From JBKQHQ01 sp052148715 (lineage in GTDB: Bacteria; Pseudomonadota; Alphaproteobacteria; Rhizobiales; Xanthobacteraceae): 64,000 nucleotides of DNA. A program made the position numbers and the translations under genes. The DNA lies in contig JBKQHQ010000081.1 of the NCBI GenBank assembly GCA_052148715.1, positions 68,593 to 132,592 of the forward strand, in the 5' to 3' direction. This document shows positions 34,153-42,829 of the stretch, piece by piece; positions within the stretch are counted from its first letter, which is position 1, and each line of letters begins with the position of its first letter. The notes under the pieces are model-generated. The model had not been told where the DNA came from. It ran no database searches and worked only from the letters and a program-made list of their open reading frames with translations.

Positions 34153-36516
34153 TCAGGCCGACGCCGTCTTGCCTGCGCGCGCCTTCCGGCACGCCTCCCA
34201 CACTTTCGGCGGCGTCGCCGGCATGTTGAGGTCGGCGCCCGCGCCGTTCGGGATGGCGTCGGCGATGGCGTTCATGATGGCGGCGAGCGAGCCGGTCGTG
34301 CCGGCTTCGCCGACGCCCTTGACGCCGAGCGGGTTGGTCTTGGCCGGCACCGAATGCAGCGCATCCTTGATCGGCGGCATGTTCTCGGCGCGCGGCATGG
34401 CATAGTCCATGAACGAAGCGCTCACGAGCTGACCGTTGCCGCGGTCGTAGGCGGTGTTCTCCAACAGCACCTGGCCCAATCCTTGGGCGATGCCGCCCTG
34501 CACTTGGCCTTGAACGACGGTATGGTCGAGCACGTTGCCGGAATCGTCGACGCAGGCATAGGACAGAACCGAGACCGCGCCCGTATCCGGATCGATCTCG
34601 ACCTCGGCGATGTGGCAGCCGTTGGGAAAAGTCAGCGGCGTGTCGGTGGTCTCGTTCGTATCCAAATCTTCCAAAATCTCGCCGCGCGCTTTCATCTCCT
34701 TGGCGCGGGCCGCGACGGCGAATAGCGAGACGCGCCGGTCGGTGCCGACCACCTGAAACGCGCCGTTGCGATACTCGATATCGGCATCGGCCGCTTCAAG
34801 GAGCGTTGCGGCGATCGGGTGCGCCTTTTTCAGCATCGTCTCGATGCCGCGCACGGTCGCGTGGCCCGCCGCCATGGCTGAGCGCGAGCCGACCGAGGCA
34901 TAACCCTTGATGCCGAGCGCGGTGTCGCCGTGGCGGTGGGTTACCTGCTGGGGCGACAGGCCGAGCCGCTCGGCCACCAGGTGAGGAAAAACGGTCGCGT
35001 GGCTCTGGCCGGTCGACTGCACATTGAGCGCGACGACGAGGCTGTCGCCGCCGGGAAACATCAGCCTCGCGCCTTCGGTTGGCGCGCCGCCCGCATGCTC
35101 GAGAAAGCAGGAGATGCCGAGGCCGCGGTAGCGGCCGCGCTTGGCCGCTTGGCGGCGGCGCTCCTTGAAGCCCGCGTAATCGGCGAGCGCCAGCGCCTTG
35201 TCGAGAATGTTGGCGAATTCGCCGCTGTCGAACGTCACCCCCATCGGGCTGCGATAGGGGAAGGCGGATACCGGAATGAGATTGCGCCGCCGCAGCTCGA
35301 CTCGGTCGATCCCGCTCACGCGCGCCGCCGCATCGACCAGCCGCTCGACCGTGTAGTTTGCTTCCGGCCTTCCGGCGCCGCGATAGGGCGCCGTCGGCAG
35401 CGTGTTGGTGAACACGCAGCGCACGGCGATGTCGACATGGCGGGTATCGTAGACGGTCGGCAGGTTGCGGGCGAAGTTGATGGTCGCGAGCTGAGCCCCT
35501 ACCGCGCCGATATAGGCGCCGAGATTGGTCACGTTGCGGATGCGCAGCGCCAGGAACCGGCCCCGCCCGTCGAGCGCCAACTCGGCGGTGGTATAGGTGT
35601 CGCGCGCCTGATTGTCGCTGAGAAACGATTCCGAGCGGGTCGACATCCAGTGCACCGGCCGCCCGAGCTTGCGCGCGGCGACGAGCAGCGCCGGATATTC
35701 CGGATAGTTGGAGGTCTTCAGCCCGAAGGCGCCGCCGACATCGTCGGTCAACACGCGCACATGCTTGGGCTCGATGCCCATCGCGGCGGCGACGTTGTCG
35801 CGCAACGGCCCCGTTCCCTGCGAGCAGGCACGCAAAGTGTAGGTGTCGCTCGCCGCGTCGTAGGCGCCGGTCGCGCCGCGCGTCTCCATGGAGGCGACGT
35901 TGATGCGCTGGTTGACGAGCTCGACCTTGGCGATGTGCTTCGCCGACTGGAAGAGGCGCTCGACCTCGCGCGCATTGCCCTCGGCATCCTCCACCGGACC
36001 CGCCCAATCGAGCGCGACGTTGCCGGGCGCCTCCGGCCAGATCTGCGGCGCGCCCGGGCGCAGCGCATCGAGCGCATCGACCAGCGGAGTGAGCTCCTCG
36101 TAGTCGACGGCAACGAGCTCCGCCGCTTCGAGCGCCTCGCGGCGCGTCGCGGCCACCACCATCGCCACCGCCTGGCCGATATGCAGCACGCGATCGCCGG
36201 CGAGCGAGGGACGATGCGGAACAAAAAGCTTTGTGCCGCCGCGACCCGACAGCGGCGGATGGCCCCCCATGGTGCGCACGCCCGCGGCGTCCATGTCCTG
36301 CGCCGTGAGCACCGCGAGCACGCCGGGCGCCGCGAGCGCCGCGCTGGCGTCGATCGAGCGGATGCGGGCGAAGGCATGCGGCGAGCGCACGAATGCGGCA
36401 TGGGTCTCGTCGGCGGGATGGACGTCGTCGACGAAACGACCAAGGCCGCGCACGAGGACGTCGTCCTCGACGCGCACAGTGTGTTTCGTCCGAGTTTCAG
36501 GTGGCATCACATTCAT
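34153..36516 (-). CDS. xanthine dehydrogenase family molybdopterin-binding subunit (CoxL-like, form II)
   Basis: A 787-residue large subunit of a molybdenum hydroxylase. Marks: GLGRFVDDVHPADETHAAFVRSPHA near 24-49, GGAFGLKT near 256, APYRGAGRPEANY near 370 (the AYRGAGR loop of form II enzymes rather than the AYxCSFR of true CO dehydrogenase), and GVGEAGTTGS near 743 with the catalytic Glu. It oxidises an aldehyde, purine or aromatic heterocycle with water as oxygen source. Its FAD and 2Fe-2S partners are not encoded next to it. It may pair with subunits elsewhere. Confidence 0.9.
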   Translation of the reverse strand: MNVMPPETRTKHTVRVEDDVLVRGLGRFVDDVHPADETHAAFVRSPHAFARIRSIDASAALAAPGVLAVLTAQDMDAAGVRTMGGHPPLSGRGGTKLFVPHRPSLAGDRVLHIGQAVAMVVAATRREALEAAELVAVDYEELTPLVDALDALRPGAPQIWPEAPGNVALDWAGPVEDAEGNAREVERLFQSAKHIAKVELVNQRINVASMETRGATGAYDAASDTYTLRACSQGTGPLRDNVAAAMGIEPKHVRVLTDDVGGAFGLKTSNYPEYPALLVAARKLGRPVHWMSTRSESFLSDNQARDTYTTAELALDGRGRFLALRIRNVTNLGAYIGAVGAQLATINFARNLPTVYDTRHVDIAVRCVFTNTLPTAPYRGAGRPEANYTVERLVDAAARVSGIDRVELRRRNLIPVSAFPYRSPMGVTFDSGEFANILDKALALADYAGFKERRRQAAKRGRYRGLGISCFLEHAGGAPTEGARLMFPGGDSLVVALNVQSTGQSHATVFPHLVAERLGLSPQQVTHRHGDTALGIKGYASVGSRSAMAAGHATVRGIETMLKKAHPIAATLLEAADADIEYRNGAFQVVGTDRRVSLFAVAARAKEMKARGEILEDLDTNETTDTPLTFPNGCHIAEVEIDPDTGAVSVLSYACVDDSGNVLDHTVVQGQVQGGIAQGLGQVLLENTAYDRGNGQLVSASFMDYAMPRAENMPPIKDALHSVPAKTNPLGVKGVGEAGTTGSLAAIMNAIADAIPNGAGADLNMPATPPKVWEACRKARAGKTASA

Positions 36517-36621
36517 GGGGGGTCCGAGCTGCGGGGGCGGAGAGCGGAGGCTTATAGCCGAAACGGCGGGGGAAAACAGCGCGTCGGGCGATCGTTACCC
36601 TGACGCGCAATCGCTTGCCCG

Positions 36622-36656
36622 CGCAAATCACGCAACGCCGCTAGGCTTGATTTGCG
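36622..36656. promoter_or_regulatory. inverted repeat between divergent CoxL-like and amidohydrolase genes
   Basis: CGCAAATCA (36622-36630) and TGATTTGCG (36648-36656) are perfect inverted copies 17 bases apart. The dyad lies in the 187-base divergent gap, 48 bases before the amidohydrolase start. It is a candidate operator for both genes. Confidence 0.35.
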
Positions 36657-36703
36657 GGCCTCGATGCGGCACTTGAGCGGGCCTTATGGAGGGATAGCGG
36701 GAG

Positions 36704-37717
36704 ATGAGCCGGCCGCGCACGATCGACGTGCATACGCACGTGCTCACCGAAGAGACGATCCGCCTCCTGCAGAAGGAAGCCCCGTCGATCGGGCTGCGGC
36801 TTGCGCCGATCGATGCGGACTCGGCGACGCTCGAGGTTGCCGGCGTGCCGTATCGGCCATTTCCGCGCGGCGGGTTTGATATCGAGCGGCGGCTCGCCGA
36901 CATGCGGACGGCCGAGGTCGATGTTCAGGTCCTTTCGGCCACTCCGCAGACCTACCTGTACGGGCAAGAGGCCTCGCTCGCGGCCGCGACCGCCGCCATC
37001 CAGAACGATCAGATCGCCAAGCTCGTCAACGCGCATCCGGATCGCTTCCTCGGCATCGCGACACTGCCGACGCAGGCGCCGGAGCGGGCGGCTGACGAGC
37101 TGCACCGTTCCATGCGCAAGCTCGGCTTGCGCGGCGCCATGATCGGGTCGAACGCGCAGGGCAAGAACCTCGATGACCCCTCGTTCGAACCGCTGTGGGC
37201 CGCCGCCGCTGAGCTTGACGCGTTTCTGTTCATCCATCCGGTCACGGTCGCGGGCGCGGATCGGCTCAAATCCTACTACCTCACAAATCTCATCGGCAAT
37301 CCGCTCGACACCACCATCGCGGCGGCGGCCCTGGTGTTCGGCGGCGTGCTCGAGCGCTATCCGGAGCTGAAGGTATGCCTCGCCCATGGCGGCGGGTTCG
37401 TTCCTTACCAGGCGGGCCGCTGGGCGCATGGCTGGCAGGTGCGGCCCGAGCCGAAGAAGGCGCTGCCGCATTCGCCGGAGCCGGAGATCGGGCGTTTTCT
37501 GTTCGACAGCATCCTGCATTCGAAGGCCGCGCTGGAGTATTTGGTGCAATCGGTCGGCGCGGCGCGGGTGTTGCTCGGCAGTGATTATCCCTACGACATG
37601 GGGATGCTTGACTGCGTGCAGCACGTGCGTTCGCTGTCGATCTCGGAGGCGGAGCGCGCGGCCATTCTCTGCGAGCGCGCGCTGGCGCTCTTGGGCGGTC
37701 TCGCGAGCGCGACGTAA
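36704..37717 (+). CDS. amidohydrolase family protein, ACMSD-like
   Basis: A 337-residue TIM-barrel metal enzyme. Metal ligands: DVHTH near residues 9-13, the His in FLFIHPVTV near 180, the His in KVCLAHGGGFVPY near 228, and the Asp in LLGSDYPYDMG near 290. This is the layout of 2-amino-3-carboxymuconate-semialdehyde decarboxylase and gamma-resorcylate decarboxylase-type proteins, which remove CO2 from ring or ring-derived acids. GGGAG precedes the ATG. The Ldh2-type gene follows 19 bases downstream, so the two are probably one transcript. Confidence 0.9.
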   Translation: MSRPRTIDVHTHVLTEETIRLLQKEAPSIGLRLAPIDADSATLEVAGVPYRPFPRGGFDIERRLADMRTAEVDVQVLSATPQTYLYGQEASLAAATAAIQNDQIAKLVNAHPDRFLGIATLPTQAPERAADELHRSMRKLGLRGAMIGSNAQGKNLDDPSFEPLWAAAAELDAFLFIHPVTVAGADRLKSYYLTNLIGNPLDTTIAAAALVFGGVLERYPELKVCLAHGGGFVPYQAGRWAHGWQVRPEPKKALPHSPEPEIGRFLFDSILHSKAALEYLVQSVGAARVLLGSDYPYDMGMLDCVQHVRSLSISEAERAAILCERALALLGGLASAT

Positions 37718-37736
37718 CAACTTGAGCACCAGCAAC

Positions 37737-38822
37737 ATGACCCCAGCTCCCGGCGCGCCCGAGCGGACCCGCGTCTCCGGCGCGGCGATTTCCGGCCTGA
37801 TCACCGACGCGCTTTTGGCGACCGGCTTCCCGGCCCGGGATGCGGCGCGGGTCGCCGAGCTGATGACCGAGGCGGATCTGACCGGGGCGGACGCGCACGG
37901 CGTGTTTCGCCTGGCGCAATATATCGAGCGCGTGCAGGCCGGCGGCATCAACCGCCATCCGAACATCACCGTGAAGCAGACCGCGCCGGCCACCGCCCTC
38001 GTCGATGGCGACAATGCGATGGGCCATCTGGTCGTCGCGCGTACCGCGGAAATCGCGATCGAGCTCGCGCGCACGACCGGCGTCGCTTGGGCCGGCGCCA
38101 ACAAATCGAACCATGCGGGTGCCGCCGGCGTCTATGCGGCGATGGCGCTCAAGCACGGCATGATCGGCATCTATGCGGCGGTCGCCAGCGCCAACCACAT
38201 GGCGGTGTGGGGCGGCGCCGAGTCGCTCCTCGGCACCAATCCGCTCGCGGTCGCGATTCCGGCCGGCGAGGAGGCGCCGGTCGTCCTCGATATCGCCACC
38301 TCGGTCGTCTCTTACGGCACCATCAAAACCCACCGCCTGCAGGGCGAGAAGCTCGAGGAAGGTTGGATGGTCAACACCACGACCGGTGAGCCGATCCTCG
38401 ATCCGAAGCGCAGCGGCGAAGGCTTGCTGCTGCCGATCGGGGGCTACAAGGGCGCGGGGCTGTCGCTGATCCTCGGCCTCCTGTGCGGGCCGCTCAACGG
38501 CGCGCGCTTCGGTCGCGACATCGTCGATTTCAATGCCAATCCGTCAAGCGTCACCAACACCGGCCAACTGATGATCGCGCTCGACGTCGCGCGCTTCGTG
38601 CCGTTGCAGGAATTCACCCAGGAGATCGACCGCCACGTCCGCGAGCTGCGGCAATCGCAAAAGCTGCCCAGCGTCGAGACGATCCGGCTACCCGGCGAAG
38701 CGCGGGCGCACCGCCGCGCGGATCGGGTGCGGAACGGCGTGCCGCTGGTGCCGGAGCTGATCGCGCAGCTTGATCAGCTCGCCGACAAGCTGGGCGTGAA
38801 GAAGCTGCGGGCGAGGGCGTAG
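37737..38822 (+). CDS. Ldh2/MdhII family NAD(P)-dependent malate/lactate/ureidoglycolate-type dehydrogenase
   Basis: A 361-residue member of the non-Rossmann LDH2 family. Marks: EADLTGADAHGVFRLAQYIERVQAGGIN near residues 44-71, SNHAGAAGVYAAMALKHGMIGIY near 123-145, LLGTNPLAVAIPAG near 164-177, and YKGAGLSLILGLLCGPLNGA near 238-257. It interconverts a 2-hydroxyacid and a 2-oxoacid. The ATG at 37737 lacks a strong ribosome site; a TTG five codons upstream is possible. Confidence 0.88.
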   Translation: MTPAPGAPERTRVSGAAISGLITDALLATGFPARDAARVAELMTEADLTGADAHGVFRLAQYIERVQAGGINRHPNITVKQTAPATALVDGDNAMGHLVVARTAEIAIELARTTGVAWAGANKSNHAGAAGVYAAMALKHGMIGIYAAVASANHMAVWGGAESLLGTNPLAVAIPAGEEAPVVLDIATSVVSYGTIKTHRLQGEKLEEGWMVNTTTGEPILDPKRSGEGLLLPIGGYKGAGLSLILGLLCGPLNGARFGRDIVDFNANPSSVTNTGQLMIALDVARFVPLQEFTQEIDRHVRELRQSQKLPSVETIRLPGEARAHRRADRVRNGVPLVPELIAQLDQLADKLGVKKLRARA

Positions 38823-38843
38823 GGCCGCGCGTTCACCATGCGT

Positions 38844-39356
38844 CTACGCAACGAAGCCACTCTTCTCAAGGTCGACCATCCGTACGATCATCGACCGCTT
38901 CGGATCGAATGGCACATCTTCAAATCCCCATCGCCGATAGAACTGGCGAACCTGCTCATCAATCGGATGCGTGAGCACGCCAAAGCTTCCGACGTCGCGA
39001 GAAGCATGCAAGGCTGCTGTCAGTGCGAAAAGGAGAAGGGAGCGCGCATGGCCTTGACCCTGATGGGCCTTGTCGACCGCCAACTGCCCCAACAAGGTTG
39101 CCGGCACGGGGTCAGGTTTGTTGCGGCGGTGCGCCTTGGCAAGGAACTCACGCTCGATCTGAGCGGCGCTTAGTGTCACATAGCCCGCAATCAATCCCGT
39201 GTCGGCGTCACAGATTACGTTTGTACGCGAGATGCCGGACACGTGGTTGAGCCACGCATGGCGCCGAAACCAGGCGTTGAGCGAGTCCCTCCCACAATCG
39301 AAATGGCTGCGCTCGTCGTCCTCTGAAAGAGGGCGCGGTGGCGTCACTTCCGCCAT
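38844..39356 (-). CDS. GNAT-type toxin of a TacA/TacT-like toxin-antitoxin pair
   Basis: A 170-residue acetyltransferase. It opens PPRPLSEDDERSHFDCGRDSLNAWFRRHA, as in TacT/AtaT toxins that acetylate aminoacyl-tRNA. The acetyl-CoA loop is LAVDKAHQGQGHARSLLLFAL near 98-118 and the catalytic Tyr lies in VRQFYRRWGF near 146. The start overlaps the antitoxin stop by 13 bases, typical of such pairs. A further upstream ATG would lie well inside the antitoxin and is not used. Its expected targets are charged tRNAs; an unusual tRNA array lies 6.5 kb away. Confidence 0.88.
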   Translation of the reverse strand: MAEVTPPRPLSEDDERSHFDCGRDSLNAWFRRHAWLNHVSGISRTNVICDADTGLIAGYVTLSAAQIEREFLAKAHRRNKPDPVPATLLGQLAVDKAHQGQGHARSLLLFALTAALHASRDVGSFGVLTHPIDEQVRQFYRRWGFEDVPFDPKRSMIVRMVDLEKSGFVA

Positions 39357-39607
39357 GTCGGGGGCTTGCCGACAAGATCCTTGAGGCCCGCGATCTCGCG
39401 CGCCGGCTTTGCTGCCCACGCCTCGAACCGCTCCCAGTCCTTGGCGGGAATGGTAACGATCCGGCGCTCCAGGACGTCCGCCTCCGCCGCTTCCAAGGCT
39501 TTACGCCGCACGAAGTCGCTAACATTCGTCCGGGCCTGCGCGGACGCCGCTTCCAGCAGAGCGCGTTCTTGGTCGCTCAACCGCACGCTCAGCACCGATG
39601 ACGACAT
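39344..39607 (-). CDS. DUF1778 ribbon-helix-helix antitoxin (TacA-like)
   Basis: An 87-residue antitoxin. The N-terminal ribbon-helix-helix VLSVRLSDQERALLEAASAQARTNVSDFVRRKALEAA (about 5-41) binds DNA, and the C-terminal tail with IPAKDWERFEAWAAKP (about 52-67) is the conserved toxin-neutralising part of DUF1778 proteins. A 17-bp palindrome 33 bases upstream is a likely autoregulatory operator. Confidence 0.9.
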   Translation of the reverse strand: MSSSVLSVRLSDQERALLEAASAQARTNVSDFVRRKALEAAEADVLERRIVTIPAKDWERFEAWAAKPAREIAGLKDLVGKPPTWRK

Positions 39608-39639
39608 GACGGATTCTTTCCCCGTTACTGTGAATCAGC

Positions 39640-39656
39640 GTATGACAATGACATAC
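39640..39656 (-). promoter_or_regulatory. candidate operator of the TacA/TacT-like pair
   Basis: GTATGACAATGACATAC contains perfect inverted arms GTATG and CATAC around 7 bases. It lies 33 bases upstream of the antitoxin start, in an AT-rich patch, as expected for ribbon-helix-helix autoregulation. Confidence 0.5.
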
Positions 39657-39714
39657 AGAGATACAAAACGTCAAGGCCATAACGCAAGTTTGTTTTAGGT
39701 GCCAGCTGACGTCT

Positions 39715-40803
39715 TCAGCGCCCGCTTCCCGCGAGCGCGGCTTTCATGTCGGCGACGGCCGACAGCGCCGAATTCGAGAGCGGCAGATCGATCGGCTCGT
39801 TGCGCTCCGCCGAAAGATCGGCCGCCGTGTAGGTCTCCATGACCATGCGCGCATGCTCGGGCGCGACCATCACCGGCCGGTCGAGGATGCAGCTCTCGAG
39901 GAAGTGGATCGTCTCCGGACCCATTTGGCCGGCAAAAACGTGGTCGACCTGCTCGCCCGGCATGGTCGACATTGGAAACCGCGTGCCCTCCTGCACGGTG
40001 TTGAGCCAGTTGTCGCGCTGCGTGTCGTCGAGGATCAGCGCACCGTCGGTGCCGGTGATCTCGATCCAGGTCGCGCAGTAGTTCGGATAGCTCGGCGGCA
40101 GGTTCCAGCCGCCCCCGATCACCACCAGCATCCCGTTGTCCATCGTGACGGTCGTCCACATCACATCGTAGGAGCCGTTGACGGCCTGCATATATCCGTA
40201 CGAGCCTTGCGAGTAGACGCGAACGGGTTTCGCCGGCTCCAGCAGCCAGAATACGAAATCGAGGTCGTGCGTCGACTCCATCGCCGCCGGCGACAGTTTT
40301 ACGCGCGAGGCGATCTTTTTGCCGAGGCTGCGGCTCAGATGTCGGCTCACCATCACCGAAACCGGCCGGCCCAAGGTCCCGTCGGTGATTTTTTTCTTCG
40401 CATAAGCGATCTTGGGGTTGAACCGCTGCGAATAGCCGATGGTGAATTTGAGGCCGGCCCGCCTGGAAATGGTGATGAGCTCGTCGGCCTCCCACAGCTC
40501 CATGGCGATGGGCTTTTCCAGCAGCACGTGCTTGCCGCCTTTGAGGCAGTCGCGCGCGATCGGGAAATGGGTGTGCTCCGGCGTGGTGCAGACATAGACC
40601 ACCGAAATGTTCGGATTGTTGATGATGTCCTGATAATCAAGCGTGGCGGTTGCCGGGCGCGTGAGCGCCTTCACCTCGGCCAGCCGCTCGGGGCGGATCT
40701 CGCAGATATGCAGTTTGTCGACCAGCGCCGAGCGCGACAACGTCTCGGCGCGAATCCCGCCGCACCAGCCGGTTCCAATCACCGCGACTTCAACTTGCTT
40801 CAC
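39715..40803 (-). CDS. Gfo/Idh/MocA family NAD(P)-dependent oxidoreductase
   Basis: A 362-residue oxidoreductase. The Rossmann motif VAVIGTGWCGGIRAETL lies near residues 6-22, VYVCTTPEHTHFPIARDCLKGGKHVLLEKPIAME near 69-102 (EKP is the family mark), and the active-site region MESTHDLDFVFWLL near 174-187 (His-Asp). Members oxidise sugars, inositols or reduce imines. No regulator or transporter gene adjoins it, so the substrate is unknown. Confidence 0.88.
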   Translation of the reverse strand: MKQVEVAVIGTGWCGGIRAETLSRSALVDKLHICEIRPERLAEVKALTRPATATLDYQDIINNPNISVVYVCTTPEHTHFPIARDCLKGGKHVLLEKPIAMELWEADELITISRRAGLKFTIGYSQRFNPKIAYAKKKITDGTLGRPVSVMVSRHLSRSLGKKIASRVKLSPAAMESTHDLDFVFWLLEPAKPVRVYSQGSYGYMQAVNGSYDVMWTTVTMDNGMLVVIGGGWNLPPSYPNYCATWIEITGTDGALILDDTQRDNWLNTVQEGTRFPMSTMPGEQVDHVFAGQMGPETIHFLESCILDRPVMVAPEHARMVMETYTAADLSAERNEPIDLPLSNSALSAVADMKAALAGSGR

Positions 40804-40846
40804 CGCGCTATCCCCGCTGTTGTCAAGGCCTCAACCTCGCCACCGC

Positions 40847-40874
40847 GTCATGGCCGGACTAGCACGGCCATGAC
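40847..40874. repeat. short perfect hairpin related to the CGTCATG-type repeats
   Basis: GTCATGGCCG (40847-40856) pairs perfectly with CGGCCATGAC (40865-40874). The same GGCCATGACG end occurs in the element at 33926-34012. It lies in the 138-base gap between two leftward genes and may be a solo arm of that repeat family. Confidence 0.5.
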
Positions 40875-40941
40875 AATTGTTGGATGTCTCATTGTTTATG
40901 GATTCGATTATCTTGCTAGAATCAGAATTCGTGGGTCCGAG

Positions 40942-42750
40942 TCACCGGCCCGCCGCATAGCCTTGCATGCCGCGTGGGTTGGCGGCGGCGCGGCGGCGCG
41001 GTCCGAGGCGGGAGGCGGCGGTGAGCCGGCCTTCCGACCAGTCCGGACCGATCTCGACGTGGTGCCCGCGCCGCTCGAGCTCCTGGACCGTCTTGGCCGG
41101 CACGCGGCCTTCGAGCACCAAAACCCCCGGCCGCGCGGTGCGCGGCCAGAACGAGCTCGGGAAATGCTCGGAGTGCCAGGCCGGCGCGTCGATCGCCTCC
41201 TGCAAATTCATTTTTGCGTGCACATGCCGCAGGAAGAACTGCATAGTCCATTGGTCCTGCTGATCGCCGCCCGGCGAGCCCCAGCCAAGGTACGGCTCGC
41301 CGTCGCGCAGCGCGAGCGTCGGCGAGAGTGTCGTGCGCGGCCGTCGGCCGGGGGCGAGCGCGGCCGGATGGTTCTCCTCGAGCCAGAACATCTGCGCGCG
41401 GGTGCCGAGGCAGAAACCTAATTCCGGAATGACCGGCGAGGACGGCAGCCAGCCGCCCGATGGGGTGGCGGAGACCATATTGCCGGCCTGATCGACGATG
41501 TCGAAATGTACCGTATCGTTGCGCACTTGGCCGAGCCGGCCGACGGTAGGCTCGCCGGCCCCCATGGCCGCCATTCCGGGACGTTGGTCCGCTTCGCGCC
41601 GCAGCTTGACCACCGCGCCGTAGCCTTCGACCGTGCCGGGCCGCTGCTCCAAGGATGCCCGCTCGCCGATCAGCCGGCGGCGCTCGGCGTTGTAGGCGTC
41701 GGACAACAGTGTGCGCATCGGCACGTCGACGAAGTCCGGGTCGCCGTAAAAAGTCTCGCGGTCCGCATAGGCAAGCTTGGCGCATTCGACCTGCAGATGG
41801 ATGAAGTCGGGCCCGACCGGGTCGAGATTGTCGAGCTCAAAACCCTTGAGCAGCGCCAGTTGCTGCAGCATGACCGGGCCCTGGCTCCACGGGCCGGCCT
41901 TGCACACCGTGTAGCGGCCGTAGTCGTAGGTGAGCGGGGCCTCGACACGTGGCTGCCAGCGCGCCATGTCGTCGGCGGTGAGGACGCCGCGGTGGCGCGC
42001 GCCGCTGACATCCATGACCTCCTGCGTGCGGCAGAAGCGGTCGATCGCTTCGGCGACGAAGCCGTGCGACCAGCTTTTCCGCGCGTGCTCGATCTGCTGG
42101 TTGCGATCGGCGCCGGCCTGCTCCGCCTCCCGCAGAATGCGGGCATAGGTCGCGGCGAGCGCGGTGTTGGCGAAGAGGGAGGCGGGCGCCGGCACCTCGC
42201 CGTGCGGCAGGTAGACCGCAGCCGATGTCGGCCAGTGCTCGCGGAACAGTTTTTCGACCGTCGCGATGGTGGCGCTCGCCCGCTCGGCCAGCGGATGGCC
42301 GTTCTGCGCATAGCCGATGGCCGGCGTGAGCACGTCGGCAAGCCGCATGCTGCCGTAGTCGCGCAAGAGCAGCATCCAGGTCTCGAACGTTCCCGGCACG
42401 CAGGCCGCGAGCAGGCCGGTGCCCGGCACGATATCGAGGCCTTCGGCCCGGTAGTGCGCGATGGTAGCCCCTGCGGGCGCCGGTCCTTGGCCGCAAATCA
42501 CTTCCGGCCGTCCGCGCCGCACGTCGTGGACGAGCACCGGCACATCGCCGCCGGGTCCGTTGAGATGCGGCTCGACCACCTGCAGCGTGAAGGCGGTGGC
42601 GACCGCCGCGTCGAAAGCGTTGCCGCCCCGCTCCAGCATCGCCATTCCGACCGCGGTGGCGATCCAATGCGTCGAGGTCACGACGCCGAACGTGCCCTCG
42701 ATCTCGGGCCGCGTGGTGAACGGATTGGGATTGATGTTGGTCGGCGGCAT
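40942..42750 (-). CDS. gamma-glutamyltransferase family protein
   Basis: A 602-residue Ntn-hydrolase. The N-terminal part has GVVTSTHWIATAVGMAMLERGGNAFDAAVATAFTLQVVEPHLNGPGGD near 20-67. The autoprocessing nucleophile Thr lies in NDTVHFDIVDQAGNMVSATPSGGW near 408-432. No signal peptide precedes the domain, so it is probably cytoplasmic, unlike periplasmic Ggt; many such relatives hydrolyse acyl or glutamyl amides of uncertain identity. The start used has a weak GAG site; upstream codons in frame contain the terminator hairpin and are excluded. Confidence 0.88.
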   Translation of the reverse strand: MPPTNINPNPFTTRPEIEGTFGVVTSTHWIATAVGMAMLERGGNAFDAAVATAFTLQVVEPHLNGPGGDVPVLVHDVRRGRPEVICGQGPAPAGATIAHYRAEGLDIVPGTGLLAACVPGTFETWMLLLRDYGSMRLADVLTPAIGYAQNGHPLAERASATIATVEKLFREHWPTSAAVYLPHGEVPAPASLFANTALAATYARILREAEQAGADRNQQIEHARKSWSHGFVAEAIDRFCRTQEVMDVSGARHRGVLTADDMARWQPRVEAPLTYDYGRYTVCKAGPWSQGPVMLQQLALLKGFELDNLDPVGPDFIHLQVECAKLAYADRETFYGDPDFVDVPMRTLLSDAYNAERRRLIGERASLEQRPGTVEGYGAVVKLRREADQRPGMAAMGAGEPTVGRLGQVRNDTVHFDIVDQAGNMVSATPSGGWLPSSPVIPELGFCLGTRAQMFWLEENHPAALAPGRRPRTTLSPTLALRDGEPYLGWGSPGGDQQDQWTMQFFLRHVHAKMNLQEAIDAPAWHSEHFPSSFWPRTARPGVLVLEGRVPAKTVQELERRGHHVEIGPDWSEGRLTAASRLGPRRRAAANPRGMQGYAAGR

Positions 42751-42768
42751 GGTGGCTCGATCCACGAA

Positions 42769-42797
42769 AACCCGGCACACCGTCGGTGTGCCGGGTT
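42769..42797 (-). terminator. rho-independent terminator after the molybdenum hydroxylase operon
   Basis: AACCCGGCACAC pairs with GTGTGCCGGGTT around a short loop (42769-42797), and on the minus strand the stem is followed by TTTTCG. It lies between the end of the molybdopterin subunit gene and the start of the gamma-glutamyltransferase gene. Confidence 0.75.
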
Positions 42798-42829
42798 CGT
42801 CATAGCAGACTAAAGCCGTGGCTGCAGGC

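Noticed and set aside
34153..36516. Calling the CoxL-like protein a CO dehydrogenase
   Set aside because: The active-site loop is AYRGAGR-type, not AYxCSFR, and CoxM/CoxS are absent.
34930..36603. Open frame of about 557 codons on the plus strand
   Set aside because: It lies antisense to the CoxL-like gene and has a composition rich in R, A, G and H with no recognisable domain.
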